Positions 29,545 to 38,350 are shown, numbered from the stretch's first letter. The stretch is 38,436 nt of DNA from Catellatospora sp. KI3 (GCF_029948125.1 NZ_JASAMB010000037.1:1-38436); one strand, 5' to 3'. A program made the numbers and translations. The notes: generated from the letters alone by a model not told the origin.

Positions 29545-31869
29545 ATGTCGCAGGCGCAGTTCAAGGGTGTCATCAAGCTGGACGTGCGGGACTCGGTCGC
29601 GGACTGGACGCCGTACGAGTCGCCGAAGGCGCCCGAGGGCGCGCCGAACGTCCTGATCGTGCTGTTCGACGACACCGGCCTGGCCGCGTGGGAGCCGTTC
29701 GGCGGGCGCATCGAGATGCCGACGCTGAAGCGGCTGGCCGACAACGGGCTGCGCTACACGCAGTGGCATACCACGGCGCTGTGCTCGCCGACCCGGTCGG
29801 TCTTCCTGACCGGCCGCAACCACCACCAGAACGGCATGGCCTGCATCACCGAGGGCTCGATCGGGTTCCCCGGCGCCAACGGCCACATCCCGGCCGAGTG
29901 CGCGACGGTCGCGCAGGTGCTGCGGGACCGGGGCTGGAACACGTACTGGGTGGGCAAGAACCACAGCGTGCCGGTGGAGGAGGCCAACCCGGGCGCGAGC
30001 AAGCGCGGCTGGCCGCTGCTGAAGGGCTGGGACCGGTTCTACGGCTTCATCGGCGGTGAGACCAACCAGTGGTATCCGACGCTGGTCGAGGACAACCACT
30101 ACATCGACCAGCCCTACCAGCCCGAGGACGGCTACCACCTGTCCAAGGACCTGGCCGACCGGGCGATCCAGATGCTGCGCGACAGCCGGGCCTGCGCCCC
30201 GGGCAAGCCGTGGCTGATGTGGTTCAACCCGGGCGCCAACCACGCCCCGCACCACGTGGCCACGGAGTGGGCGGACCGCTACCGGGGCAGGTTCGACGAC
30301 GGGTACGAGTCGTACCGCGACTGGGCGCTCAAGCGGATGACCGAGCTGGGGGTCATGCCGCAGGGCACCCGGTTGACCGAGCTGAACCCGATGCCGGAGG
30401 GCACGTTCGACCCCAATGACACGGTACGGCCGTGGGATTCGCTGTCCGCGGACGAGCAGCGGCTGTTCGCGCGGATGGCCGAGGTGTACGCCGGGTTCTC
30501 CGAGTACACCGACCACCAGATCGGCCGGATCGTCGAGTTCCTGGAGCAGACCGAGCAGCTCGACAACACCCTGATCCTGTACTGCGCCGACAACGGCGCC
30601 TCGGCCGAGGGCGGCCCGAACGGGTCGGTCAACGAGAACAAGTTCTTCAACGGCTGGCCCGACGAGATGGCCGAGAACATGCGCCACCTCGACGACCTGG
30701 GCAGCCCGGACACCTACAACCACTACCCGACGGGCTGGACCGCGGCGTTCAGCACCCCGTTCAAGATGTTCAAGCGCTACTCGTACGCGGGCGGTACCGC
30801 CGATCCGCTGGTGATCTCGTGGCCGAAGGGGATCCGGGCGCGGGGCGAGATCCGGCACCAGTACCACCACGTCACCGACATCGTGCCGACGATCCTCGAC
30901 TGCTGCGGCGTCGAGTTCCCCGACACGGTCGCGGGGGTGCGGCAGGTGCCGCTGCCCGGCGTGTCGATGCGGTACAGCTTCGACGACGCCGACGCGGCCA
31001 CCACCAAGCGGCAGCAGTACTACGCGATGCTCGGCACCCGGGGCATCTGGCAGGACGGCTGGAAGGCCGTCGCCGTGCACGGCCCGACCTCGGGCCTGGG
31101 CCGCTTCGACGCCGACGCGTGGGAGCTGTACTACACCGACGACGACCGGGCCGAGGCCGTCGACGTCGCCGCGAAGCATCCGGAGAAGCTCGAAGAGTTG
31201 ACGGCGCTGTGGCTGTCGGAGGCGCAGCGGTACCAGGTGCTGCCGCTGGACGACCGGTTCCCGCGCGAGATCCTGGCCGATCCGCGTCCGCAGCCGTTCC
31301 CGGCGACCGACAGCTACGTCTACTACCCGGACGCGGCCGAGGTGCCCGAGGCGATCGCGGCGAACACGCGCGGCCGGTCGTACCGGCTGCTGGCCAGCGT
31401 CGAGATCGCCGATCCAGACGCGGCCGGGGTGATCTTCGCGCACGGCTCGCGGTTCGGCGGGCACGCGCTGTTCCTCAAGGACCGCAGGGTCCATTACGTG
31501 TATAACTTCCTGGGTGTGCCGCCGGAGCAGCGCTTCGTCTCCGAACCGCTGACGCCCGGCCGGTACGTCCTGGGCGTGGAGTTCGCCAAGCAGGGCGAGG
31601 GCGAGCACCACGAGACGCTGGGCCATACGAAGCTGTGGGTCAACGACACGATGGTCGCCGAGGGTCCGATGCGGACCCAGATCGGGATGTTCTCGCTGTG
31701 CGGCGACGGCCTGTGTGTGGGGCGTGACAGCAGCGACCCGGTCTGCGCCGACTACCCCCAGCCGTCGGTGTTCCGGGGCGGCACCATCAGCCAGGTCGAG
31801 GTCTACGTCGGCCAGGACCAGTACCTGGACCTGGAGAAGGAGGCCTTCGCCGCGCTGGCCCGCGACTGA
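29545..31869 (+). CDS. Arylsulfatase
   Basis: A 774-residue protein with GGGGGT before ATG 29545. The sulfatase opening NVLIVLFDDTG gives metal ligands Asp42 and Asp43. The formylglycine site is CSPTRSVFLTGR (Cys80, the C-x-P-x-R core), which needs a formylglycine-generating enzyme from elsewhere in the genome. NPGANHAPHHV and LYCADNGASAEGG are further metal and sulfate-binding blocks. There is no signal peptide, and the length fits the large cytoplasmic AslA type. It hydrolyses sulfate esters, probably for sulfur scavenging. A -10-like TACGGT precedes it, after a GCGGCGC/GCGCCGC hairpin. Confidence 0.92.
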   Translation: MSQAQFKGVIKLDVRDSVADWTPYESPKAPEGAPNVLIVLFDDTGLAAWEPFGGRIEMPTLKRLADNGLRYTQWHTTALCSPTRSVFLTGRNHHQNGMACITEGSIGFPGANGHIPAECATVAQVLRDRGWNTYWVGKNHSVPVEEANPGASKRGWPLLKGWDRFYGFIGGETNQWYPTLVEDNHYIDQPYQPEDGYHLSKDLADRAIQMLRDSRACAPGKPWLMWFNPGANHAPHHVATEWADRYRGRFDDGYESYRDWALKRMTELGVMPQGTRLTELNPMPEGTFDPNDTVRPWDSLSADEQRLFARMAEVYAGFSEYTDHQIGRIVEFLEQTEQLDNTLILYCADNGASAEGGPNGSVNENKFFNGWPDEMAENMRHLDDLGSPDTYNHYPTGWTAAFSTPFKMFKRYSYAGGTADPLVISWPKGIRARGEIRHQYHHVTDIVPTILDCCGVEFPDTVAGVRQVPLPGVSMRYSFDDADAATTKRQQYYAMLGTRGIWQDGWKAVAVHGPTSGLGRFDADAWELYYTDDDRAEAVDVAAKHPEKLEELTALWLSEAQRYQVLPLDDRFPREILADPRPQPFPATDSYVYYPDAAEVPEAIAANTRGRSYRLLASVEIADPDAAGVIFAHGSRFGGHALFLKDRRVHYVYNFLGVPPEQRFVSEPLTPGRYVLGVEFAKQGEGEHHETLGHTKLWVNDTMVAEGPMRTQIGMFSLCGDGLCVGRDSSDPVCADYPQPSVFRGGTISQVEVYVGQDQYLDLEKEAFAALARD

Positions 31870-31903
31870 CCACCCGGCACCCGCCGTATCGCGCCCCGTC
31901 GCG

Positions 31904-31930
31904 CAAGACCGCTCAACTTTGATGGTCTTG
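31904..31930. terminator. Inverted repeat after the arylsulfatase gene
   Basis: CAAGACC (31904-31910) pairs with GGTCTTG (31924-31930), loop 13. The stem is short and not GC-extreme, so the terminator reading is tentative. Confidence 0.35.
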
Positions 31931-31973
31931 GGAGTGGGTGGCGGGAGGGAGGGCCGGTGTGCCAGGATGGGCA

Positions 31974-32001
31974 ACAGTTCTAGAACAGTTGGAGGAACTG
32001 T
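31974..32001 (+). promoter_or_regulatory. ACAGTT repeats overlapping the trpB ribosome site
   Basis: ACAGTT at 31974-31979 and again at 31985-31990 (11 bases apart, one helical turn), then inverted AACTGT at 31996-32001. The last two copies flank GGAGG, the ribosome binding site, and run into the GTG start. This could be an operator or an RNA hairpin that hides the ribosome site. Confidence 0.5.
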
Positions 32002-33211
32002 GGGAACCGTCGCTGCTCAGAGCCCTGCGCTGCTGCCCGCCGCCGGGCTGATGCGTGATCCGGGAGGCACCGGCCGCTTCGGCGAGTTCGGGGGCCGCTT
32101 CGTGCCCGAGTCGCTGATCCCGGCCTGCGCCGAGGTGGAGGAGGCGTTCCGGCAGGCGTGGTCGGACGCGGGCTTCCGCCAGGACCTGGACCGCCTGCTG
32201 GCCGTGTACGCGGGCCGCCCGACCGCCCTCACCCCGGCCTGGAGCCTGTCCGCCGAACTGGGCATCACCCTGCTGCTCAAGCGGGAGGACCTGGCGCACA
32301 CCGGCTCCCACAAAATCAACAACGTGCTCGGTCAGGCGCTGCTCGCCCGGCGGATGGGCCGCACCCGGCTGATCGCCGAGACCGGGGCGGGGCAGCACGG
32401 CGTCGCCACCGCCACCGCCGCCGCGCTGCTGGGCCTGGGCGCCACCGTCTTCATGGGCGAGAAGGACATGGCCCGCCAGGAGCTGAACGTGCACCGGATG
32501 CGGGTGCTCGGCGCCGAGGTCGTCCCGGTCACCAGCGGCAGCCGTACGCTGAAGGACGCCACCAGCGAGGCGATGCGCCACTGGGTGACCTGCGTCGACG
32601 AGGCCTACTACTGCCTCGGGTCGGTCATGGGCCCGCACCCGTACCCGTGGATGGTGCGCGAGTTCCAGCGCGTCATCGGCACCGAGGCCAGGGCGCAGTG
32701 CGCCACCGAACTGCCCGCCGCGATCCCGGACTACGTCGTCGCCTGCGTCGGCGGCGGCTCCAACGCGGCCGGCACCTTCGCCGGGTTCGCCGACACGACC
32801 GCGCAGCTCATCGGGGTCGAGGCGGCCGGGGGTGCCGCGATCGCCGACGGGCGGGTCGCGGTGATGCACGGGCACCGCTCGTACGCGGTCCAGGACGAGC
32901 ACGGGCAGATCCTGGAGGCCGAGTCGATCGCGGCCGGGCTTGACTACCCCGGCGTCGGACCGGAGCACGCGCACCTGCACGACATCGGCCGCGCCCGCTA
33001 CGTCACCGTCACCGACGACGAGGTGCTCGCCGCCGTACGCCGGCTCGCCCGCGCCGAGGGGATCCTGCCCGCGCTGGAGTCCGCGCACGCCGTGGCCTGG
33101 GTGATCCGGGCCGCCGAGGGCGGCGAGCTGCCGCCGCGCGCCACCGTGCTGCTCACCCTGTCCGGCCGGGGCGACAAGGACACCGCGACCCTGCTGGAGG
33201 TGGCCCGATGA
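32000..33211 (+). CDS. trpB: Tryptophan synthase beta chain
   Basis: A 403-residue protein from GTG 32000, with GGAGG ideally placed. The PLP lysine is Lys105 in HTGSHKINN, and the catalytic block ETGAGQHG is intact. KDMARQELNVHRMRVLGAEVV, MGPHPYPWMVREFQ, the phosphate-binding CVGGGSNAAG, and the closing SGRGDKD are all typical of the TrpB1 form that pairs with TrpA. It converts indole and serine to tryptophan. The ATGA overlap with trpA shows coupling. No other trp genes are present here, so this is an isolated trpBA pair; whether a second set exists cannot be seen. Confidence 0.93.
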   Translation: MGTVAAQSPALLPAAGLMRDPGGTGRFGEFGGRFVPESLIPACAEVEEAFRQAWSDAGFRQDLDRLLAVYAGRPTALTPAWSLSAELGITLLLKREDLAHTGSHKINNVLGQALLARRMGRTRLIAETGAGQHGVATATAAALLGLGATVFMGEKDMARQELNVHRMRVLGAEVVPVTSGSRTLKDATSEAMRHWVTCVDEAYYCLGSVMGPHPYPWMVREFQRVIGTEARAQCATELPAAIPDYVVACVGGGSNAAGTFAGFADTTAQLIGVEAAGGAAIADGRVAVMHGHRSYAVQDEHGQILEAESIAAGLDYPGVGPEHAHLHDIGRARYVTVTDDEVLAAVRRLARAEGILPALESAHAVAWVIRAAEGGELPPRATVLLTLSGRGDKDTATLLEVAR

Positions 33212-34008
33212 CCGCGACGATCAGCGGCACCGCGCTCGGACCGCACCTGCGGCGGCGCCGCGACGCCGGCCGCAAGCTGCTCGCGCCGTACCTGACCGGC
33301 GGCGTCCGTGCCGACTGGACCGACTACCTGCTCGCCTACGCCGAGGCGGGCGCCGACACGATCGAGGTCGGGCTGCCGTTCTCCGAACCGGTGGTCGACG
33401 GGCCGACCGTGCAGGAGGCGTCCCACCTGGCGCTGCGTCGGGGCGCCAACGTCCGCGACATCCTGGCCGACCTGCGGCGGGTGCGGGTCGGCATCCCGCT
33501 CACCGTGATGACCTACTACCACCTGGTGCAGCGCGAGGGTGCCGAGGTGTTCTGCGCGAACCTCGCCGGGGCGGGGGTGCGCGGGCTGATCGTGCCGGAC
33601 CTGCCGGTGGACGAGCTGGGCACGCTGGAGCGCGCGGCCACGGCCGCCGGGGTGGACCTGGTGCTGGTCGCCGCGCCCAGCAGCACCCCGGCCCGGCTGC
33701 GGGAGATCGGGACCAGGAGCAGAGGTTTCGTGTACGCGGTCAGCGTGATGGCCCCCACCGGGGTCCGCGACGAACTAGCCGACACCGCCGGCGTGCTCGC
33801 CGGGCAGCTCAAGCAGGCCACCGACCTGCCGGTGCTGCTCGGCTTCGGCATCGCCACCCCCGCGCACGCCGTGGCCGGGGCGCACGTCGCCGACGGGGTC
33901 GCGGTCGGCTCCGCGCTGATGCGCGCCGTCCTCGACGGAGAGTCTCCGGCCCAGGTCGGGGCGCGGGTGGCGGCGATGCGCGACGCGCTGGACCGGGCGT
34001 ACCCCTGA
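33208..34008 (+). CDS. trpA: Tryptophan synthase alpha chain
   Basis: A 266-residue TIM barrel. The ATG at 33208 overlaps the trpB stop by four bases. Catalytic residues are Glu53 in DTIEVGLPFSEP and Asp64 in VDGPTVQ. The phosphate-binding and gate regions follow: GLIVPDLPVDE, YAVSVMAPTGVRD, LGFGIATPAHA and DGVAVGSAL. It cleaves indole-3-glycerol phosphate and channels indole to the beta chain. Length is normal. Transcription may end or pause at the strong hairpin 34009-34054. Confidence 0.92.
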   Translation: MTATISGTALGPHLRRRRDAGRKLLAPYLTGGVRADWTDYLLAYAEAGADTIEVGLPFSEPVVDGPTVQEASHLALRRGANVRDILADLRRVRVGIPLTVMTYYHLVQREGAEVFCANLAGAGVRGLIVPDLPVDELGTLERAATAAGVDLVLVAAPSSTPARLREIGTRSRGFVYAVSVMAPTGVRDELADTAGVLAGQLKQATDLPVLLGFGIATPAHAVAGAHVADGVAVGSALMRAVLDGESPAQVGARVAAMRDALDRAYP

Positions 34009-34054
34009 GCGGTGCGGCGGGGGCGCGATACTGCTCGCGTCCCCGCCGCACCGC
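34009..34054 (+). terminator. Strong hairpin immediately after trpA
   Basis: A perfect 14-pair stem (34009-34022 with 34041-34054), extended by five more pairs (one G-T) to an 8-base loop (ATACTGCT). It starts right after the trpA TGA and ends 18 bases before the GntR start. It may be a terminator separating the two, or an attenuator. Confidence 0.65.
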
Positions 34055-34072
34055 CGACAGGAGCGCCCGCGC

Positions 34073-34819
34073 ATGCCAGGTCCCCGCTACCGGGCCATCG
34101 CCGCCGACATCGCCGACCGCATCCGCCGGGGCGAGTACGCCCCCGGCACCGCCCTGCCCGCCCAGCGCGAGCTCGGGGCCAGCTACGACGTGGCGCTGGC
34201 GACGGTGCGGCAGGCGCTGCAGGCCCTGGTAGACGACGGGCTGATCGTGGTCGAGGCCGGTCGCGGCACCTTCGTCGCGCCGACCCGCCCCGCGTACCGG
34301 CTCGACACGCTGCGCAGCTTCGTCGACGACCTGCGCGACCAGGGGCACCAGGTGGCCACCCGGGTCGTGTCGTGCTCGCTGCGGACCATGCCCGCCTGGG
34401 CCGCCGCGCAGTGGGGCGAGCGCGACGCCGCCGCCCGCGCGCTGCGGCTGGAGCGGGTGCGGCTCGTCGACGGGGCACCCGCCATCCACCAGGTCTCCTG
34501 GGTCGACCAGCCGTACGCCGACCAGTTGCGCACCTGCGACTTCACCACCACCGCGCTGTACGCGGCGCTCGCCGACGCCGGGATGCTGATCGCCTCGGCG
34601 GGCGAGCAGATCGCCGCCCAGGCGCTGCCCGCCGCCAGTGCCGCGCTGCTGGAGCGGGCCGAGGGGACACCGGTGCTGGTCAGCGAGCGGGTCACCCGCA
34701 CGGTCGCCGGGACGGTCGGCGTGGTGGACCGGGCCGTCATCGCCGCCGAACTGGCCATCCGGGCCCAGCGGACGGTGACCCAGGTGTCGGTCCAGTGGGG
34801 CGCCCCCGGGAGAGCCTAG
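34073..34819 (+). CDS. GntR-family regulator (HutC/UTRA type)
   Basis: A 248-residue protein; AGGAG precedes ATG 34073. The N-terminal winged helix is AADIADRIRRGEYAPGTALPAQRELGASYDVALATVRQALQALVDDGLIVVEAGRGTFVA, whose LPAQRELGASYDVALATVRQAL part is the DNA-contact block. The C-terminal UTRA ligand domain ends in VLVSERVTRT and AELAIRAQ. The effector is unknown. The position after trpBA hints at a link with that operon, but the strong hairpin between them weakens the case. Confidence 0.88.
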   Translation: MPGPRYRAIAADIADRIRRGEYAPGTALPAQRELGASYDVALATVRQALQALVDDGLIVVEAGRGTFVAPTRPAYRLDTLRSFVDDLRDQGHQVATRVVSCSLRTMPAWAAAQWGERDAAARALRLERVRLVDGAPAIHQVSWVDQPYADQLRTCDFTTTALYAALADAGMLIASAGEQIAAQALPAASAALLERAEGTPVLVSERVTRTVAGTVGVVDRAVIAAELAIRAQRTVTQVSVQWGAPGRA

Positions 34820-34866
34820 ATCTTGTGCACTTTCCGTCGTTCCAGCAGCGGAAAGTGCACAAGATC
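34819..34866. terminator. Convergent terminator with an 18-base perfect stem
   Basis: GATCTTGTGCACTTTCCG (34819-34836) pairs perfectly with 34849-34866, loop 12. The left arm begins at the last base of the GntR stop codon and the right arm ends 12 bases before the AhpD-like stop. It works for both convergent genes. Confidence 0.8.
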
Positions 34867-34878
34867 CGGCTGCTCGCC

Positions 34879-35442
34879 TCAGGCGGCCGGGGTGGCCTCC
34901 TTGGCGAGCACGCCCAGGTAGCCGTTGGCGACGATCAGCTTGGCCCGGTCGGTGTAGAAGTCCGGATCGTCGGGCAGCGTGGTGGCCAGCCCGTCGACGT
35001 AGCGGTTGAACATGCAGAACGCCGCCGCGATCAGCACCGTGTCGTGGATCTCCAGGTCGGAGGCGCCCTCGGCCTTGGCCGCGGCGACGAGCTCTCCGGT
35101 GACCTCGCGACCGCTGCGCTGGACCGCCCCCGCGATCGCCAGCAGTGCCCGCAGCTTCGCCGAGACCGGGGCCGCTCCGGCGTCGGCGCACACCGACTCG
35201 ACCAGCTCCATGCCCTCCGGCAGCTGCGCGGCGGCATAGGCGGCGTGCGCCGAGTAGCAGTACCGGCACTCGTTGCGCCCCGACACGTAGGCGGCGATCA
35301 GCTCCCGTTCGCCCCGGGTCAGCGTGCTCGGCCCGCACAGCAGCGCCTCGACGAGCCCGTTGAGCGGAACCGCGGTCTCGGGGCGGAAGCGGAACAGGCC
35401 CCGGATGCCCGGCTGGTCGGTGGGCAGGGTCACGTGCGGCAT
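34879..35442 (-). CDS. AhpD/carboxymuconolactone-decarboxylase-family protein
   Basis: A 187-residue protein. AAGGAGTACCC before ATG 35442 decides the start over the ATG at 35484. The active-site block is NECRYCYSAHAAY, a CxxC pair (Cys59, Cys62) with His66, as in AhpD-type peroxidase-associated proteins. LTRGERELIAAYVSG before it and AAFCMFNRYVDGLAT later are family blocks. It probably acts as a thiol-based peroxidase or its reductant. It is divergent from a GNAT gene. An interrupted palindrome (35519-35535) lies upstream. Confidence 0.87.
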   Translation of the reverse strand: MPHVTLPTDQPGIRGLFRFRPETAVPLNGLVEALLCGPSTLTRGERELIAAYVSGRNECRYCYSAHAAYAAAQLPEGMELVESVCADAGAAPVSAKLRALLAIAGAVQRSGREVTGELVAAAKAEGASDLEIHDTVLIAAAFCMFNRYVDGLATTLPDDPDFYTDRAKLIVANGYLGVLAKEATPAA

Positions 35443-35518
35443 GGGTACTCCTTCACGGAGGGCGGACACCGGGTGCGGCACCACGGCTCACCACCGGCCA
35501 AAGTCATAGACAACTCTA

Positions 35519-35535
35519 GATCAGTCGATCTGATC
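35519..35535. promoter_or_regulatory. Interrupted palindrome upstream of the AhpD-like gene
   Basis: GATCAG-TCGAT-CTGATC, perfect six-base arms, in the 204-base divergent gap. It resembles an operator; no regulator is adjacent. Confidence 0.35.
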
Positions 35536-35646
35536 CGCGAATGGGCGCACGAGTCTTGCGGCGCGGCAGTACCATCCCGCGTGACCGGCACCCCATCGGC
35601 CGCGGCGGCGGCGCAGCCCCGGACGGGCCGTTCTAGGCTGTCGGTC

Positions 35647-36093
35647 ATGATCTTCCGGGAGGCGACGCGGGCCGAGCTGCCCGCCATCATCGCGCTGCTG
35701 GCCGACGACGTGCTCGGCAAGGCCCGCGACTTCACCGAGGTGGACGAAGCCTACGAGCGCGCCTTCGCCGCGATCGACGCCGACCCCCGCAACCTGCTGA
35801 TCGTCGCCGACGACGCGGGCGAGATCGTCGGCTGCTTCCAGCTCACCTACATCCCGGGCCTGGGCCGCCACGGTGCCGAGCGGTCGCTGATCGAGGCGGT
35901 CCGGGTGCGTTCGGACCGGCGCGGGCAGGGCATCGGCGAGCGGATGATGCGGTGGGCGATCGACCAGGCGCAGGCCCGCGGCTGCGCCCTGGTGCAGCTG
36001 ACCACCGACAAGACCCGCCAGGACGCGCACCGCTTCTACCAGCGGCTCGGCTTCGTGGCCAGCCACGAGGGCATGAAGCTCAGCCTGAGCTGA
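35647..36093 (+). CDS. GNAT-family N-acetyltransferase
   Basis: A 148-residue protein from ATG 35647. FREATRAELPAIIALL opens the fold. The acetyl-CoA pyrophosphate loop is EAVRVRSDRRGQGIGERMM (RGQGIG), and LVQLTTDKTRQDAHRFYQRLGF is motif B with the usual FYxRLGF. A single domain of normal length. The acceptor amine is unknown. Convergent with the MFS gene, with only two bases between the stops. Confidence 0.88.
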   Translation: MIFREATRAELPAIIALLADDVLGKARDFTEVDEAYERAFAAIDADPRNLLIVADDAGEIVGCFQLTYIPGLGRHGAERSLIEAVRVRSDRRGQGIGERMMRWAIDQAQARGCALVQLTTDKTRQDAHRFYQRLGFVASHEGMKLSLS

Positions 36094-36095
36094 GG

Positions 36096-37316
36096 TCAGC
36101 CGCCCGAGCGGCGCAGATGCCCGGCCAGCGGCGACCACAGTCCCAGTTGCACGGCCGCGAGCAGCGTCGCGAACGGCAGCAGGATCCAGGTGCCGCTGGT
36201 CTGCGCGAGCGTGCCCGCCAGCCAGGGCAGGGTGGCGCCGCCGACGGTGGTCAGGCCGTTGGTGATGCCGATGGCGGTCGGGACCAGCCGCTGCTCGGTC
36301 AGCCGGGGCATGACCGCCATGATGGTGGGGAAGATCGGGCCGAGGAAGAACCCCAGCACGGCCAGCCCCGCCGCTGCCGCGGCCGGATGCGGCACCGCCC
36401 AGATGAGCAGGCAGGCGGCGGCGGTGCCGCCGAGGCACGCGTACGCCATGGCGGCGGTGCCCAGCCGCAGCCGCCCCGCGATCGGGCTGATCAGGAAGCG
36501 GCCCAGGGTCAGGCCCAGCCAGTAGCCGCTGACCGCGTAACCGGCGTCCAGGTCGGACAGGGCGCGCTCGGCGCGCAGGTAGCTGTAGCCCCAGCTGCCG
36601 ACGCTGATCTCCAGGCCGACGTACACGGCCAGGAAGATGCCGGCGATGATGACGCGCGGCCTGCGGATGGTCGTGGCTAGCAGGCCCGGTCCGGCGGACG
36701 ACTCCGCCCGGGCGGGGCGGGGCGTGGGGGGATGGGCCCGCAGGAAGCCGACCAGCAGGGGCAGGCAGATCAGCGCCTGCACCGCCCATACCGCGGTCCA
36801 GGCGGTGCGGGTGAGCAGCCACGCGGCCAGCAGCGGGCCGAGCAGCGCGCCCACGCCGAAGAAGGCGTGCAGCCGGTTGATGCGGTCGGTGGCGTGCGGC
36901 AGGTCGGCCAGGTGGGCGTTGAGCGCCGCCTCCAGCAGGCCGGTGCCGACCCCGGCCAGCAGCGCCACGGCGACGAAGGCCGCCAGCGGCGGGCGGGTCG
37001 CGGTGTAGAGCGCGGCCGCGGCGAAGGCGGTGGTCCCGGTCAGCAGCGTCGTGCGTACGCCGTACCGGTGTATCAGCGCGCCCGCTCCCGTCGCACCCAG
37101 CAGGAAGCCCGCCCCGGAGGTGAAGAACGTCAACCCGATGGTGGCCTTGTCCACCCCGTAGTCGGTGATCTGCGCGGGCAGCAGCACCCCGCCGACCCCC
37201 GAACTGATCCCGACCAGCAGGAACGCCGCGTACGCCAGCAGCACCGAGGCCCGGACGCCGGGCTGTGCCGGCGCGGGCGCCGCCTGCTCAGCCACGCGGG
37301 GCGCAGGCGCTGTCAC
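36096..37316 (-). CDS. MFS transporter, FucP/sugar-permease-like
   Basis: A 406-residue protein with about twelve hydrophobic helices. GTG 37316 overlaps the lacI stop by 29 bases; GTG 37295 would reduce the overlap to eight and remove seven residues. MFS signatures: FLLGATGAGALIHRYGVRTTLL (loop 2-3), GVGTGLLEAALNAHLADLPH, LHAFFGVGALLGPL and YWLGLTLGRFLISPIAGRL. The ALNAHL and FHAxFGVGALxGP-type blocks suggest the FHS-like branch that includes sugar permeases. The direct link to a LacI regulator makes a sugar or glycoside a likely substrate; the exact one is unknown. Confidence 0.85.
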   Translation of the reverse strand: MTAPAPRVAEQAAPAPAQPGVRASVLLAYAAFLLVGISSGVGGVLLPAQITDYGVDKATIGLTFFTSGAGFLLGATGAGALIHRYGVRTTLLTGTTAFAAAALYTATRPPLAAFVAVALLAGVGTGLLEAALNAHLADLPHATDRINRLHAFFGVGALLGPLLAAWLLTRTAWTAVWAVQALICLPLLVGFLRAHPPTPRPARAESSAGPGLLATTIRRPRVIIAGIFLAVYVGLEISVGSWGYSYLRAERALSDLDAGYAVSGYWLGLTLGRFLISPIAGRLRLGTAAMAYACLGGTAAACLLIWAVPHPAAAAAGLAVLGFFLGPIFPTIMAVMPRLTEQRLVPTAIGITNGLTTVGGATLPWLAGTLAQTSGTWILLPFATLLAAVQLGLWSPLAGHLRRSGG

Positions 37317-38301
37317 GGATCACCAGCTCGGTGGCGAGTTCGACCCGCGGGCTCTCGATCTTCTCCCGCTGCGCCAGCCGCAGCACGGTACGTGCCGCGA
37401 GCAGTCCCATCTCGGCCAGCGGTTGGCGGACCGTGGTCAGCGGCGGGGAGCACCAGCGGACTTCGGGCAGGTCGTCGAAGCCGACGACGCTGATGTCGTC
37501 GCCGACGCGCAGTCCCTTGCGGCGGATCGCCTCGTACACGCCGAGGGCCATCTGGTCGCTGGAGGCGAAGATGGCCGTCGGCGGTTCGGCCAGCTCCAGC
37601 AGCTGGGTGCCGCCGGTGTACCCGGCCTCGTGGTAGAAGTTGCCCGGGTAGATCAGCTTGTCGTCGGCGGGCAGCCTGGCGGCGTCGAGCGCGGTGCGGT
37701 AGCCGTCGAGGCGGGCGCGGCTGCACAGCAGCTGCGGCGGCCCGGCGATGAACCCGATCCGCTGGTGGCCGAGGTTGATCAGGTATTCGGTGGCGCGCAG
37801 GGCGCCGTTCCAGTTGGTGGCGCCGATGGTCGGCGCCTCCTGCGGCGGCACCCCGGCGGGGTCGACGATGACCACGGGGATGTTAAGGCGGCGCAGCTCG
37901 GCCTGCAGCGGGGGCTCCAGGGTGGACGTGACGAAGATGACGCCCTCGGTGGAGCGCGAGCGCATGTTGTCCAGCCACTGCTTGGCCGAGGAGGCGCGGC
38001 GGTGGATGGCCGAGACCACGGTGCCGACCCCGGCGGCGTGGGCGACGTCCTCGACCCCGCGGATGATCTCGACGGCCCAGGGGCTGTCCAGGTCGTTGAA
38101 GACGAGGTCGATCAGGCCGGAGGTGCTGCGGACCGAGGTGGTGCGGCGCTGGTAGCCGTACCGGTTGAGCAGCTCTTCCACGCGTTGGCGGGTGGTGGGG
38201 GAGACGTCGGAGCGGCCGTTGATGACCCGGGAGACGGTCGGCACGGAGACGCCTGCCTCGCGGGCGATCGCCGCGATGGTGACCTTGCGGTTGTCGTCCA
38301 C
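37288..38301 (-). CDS. LacI-family transcriptional regulator
   Basis: A 337-residue protein from GTG 38301, with AAGGAG upstream. The helix-turn-helix is TIAAIAREAGVSVPTVSRVINGRSDVSPTTRQRVEELLNRYGY (TVSRVINGR is the recognition part). The periplasmic-binding-protein-like effector domain has VIIVDPAGV, GHQRIGFIAGP, TAIFASSDQMALGVYEAIRR and SVVGFDDLPEVRWCSPPLTTVRQP. It is an allosteric repressor, most likely binding a sugar or glycoside. It overlaps the MFS gene, so the two form an operon. It could also act on the GAGAGCGCTC sites at the GH3/GH16 promoters, 29 kb away; this is inference. Confidence 0.92.
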   Translation of the reverse strand: MDDNRKVTIAAIAREAGVSVPTVSRVINGRSDVSPTTRQRVEELLNRYGYQRRTTSVRSTSGLIDLVFNDLDSPWAVEIIRGVEDVAHAAGVGTVVSAIHRRASSAKQWLDNMRSRSTEGVIFVTSTLEPPLQAELRRLNIPVVIVDPAGVPPQEAPTIGATNWNGALRATEYLINLGHQRIGFIAGPPQLLCSRARLDGYRTALDAARLPADDKLIYPGNFYHEAGYTGGTQLLELAEPPTAIFASSDQMALGVYEAIRRKGLRVGDDISVVGFDDLPEVRWCSPPLTTVRQPLAEMGLLAARTVLRLAQREKIESPRVELATELVIRDSACAPRG

Positions 38302-38302
38302 T

Positions 38303-38316
38303 CGGGAGTGCTCCTT
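38303..38316. promoter_or_regulatory. Possible auto-operator of the LacI regulator
   Basis: CGGGAGTGCTCCTT matches 10 of 14 positions of TGGGAGCGCTCCCA and overlaps the lacI ribosome binding site. The match is modest. Confidence 0.3.
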
Positions 38317-38350
38317 CGGTGCTCGGTGCGGCCGCCGGATCGGTGGCCAG

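Noticed and set aside
34400-34820. Direct control of trpBA by the GntR protein
   Set aside because: Only adjacency supports it; a strong hairpin separates the units and no matching operator was seen.
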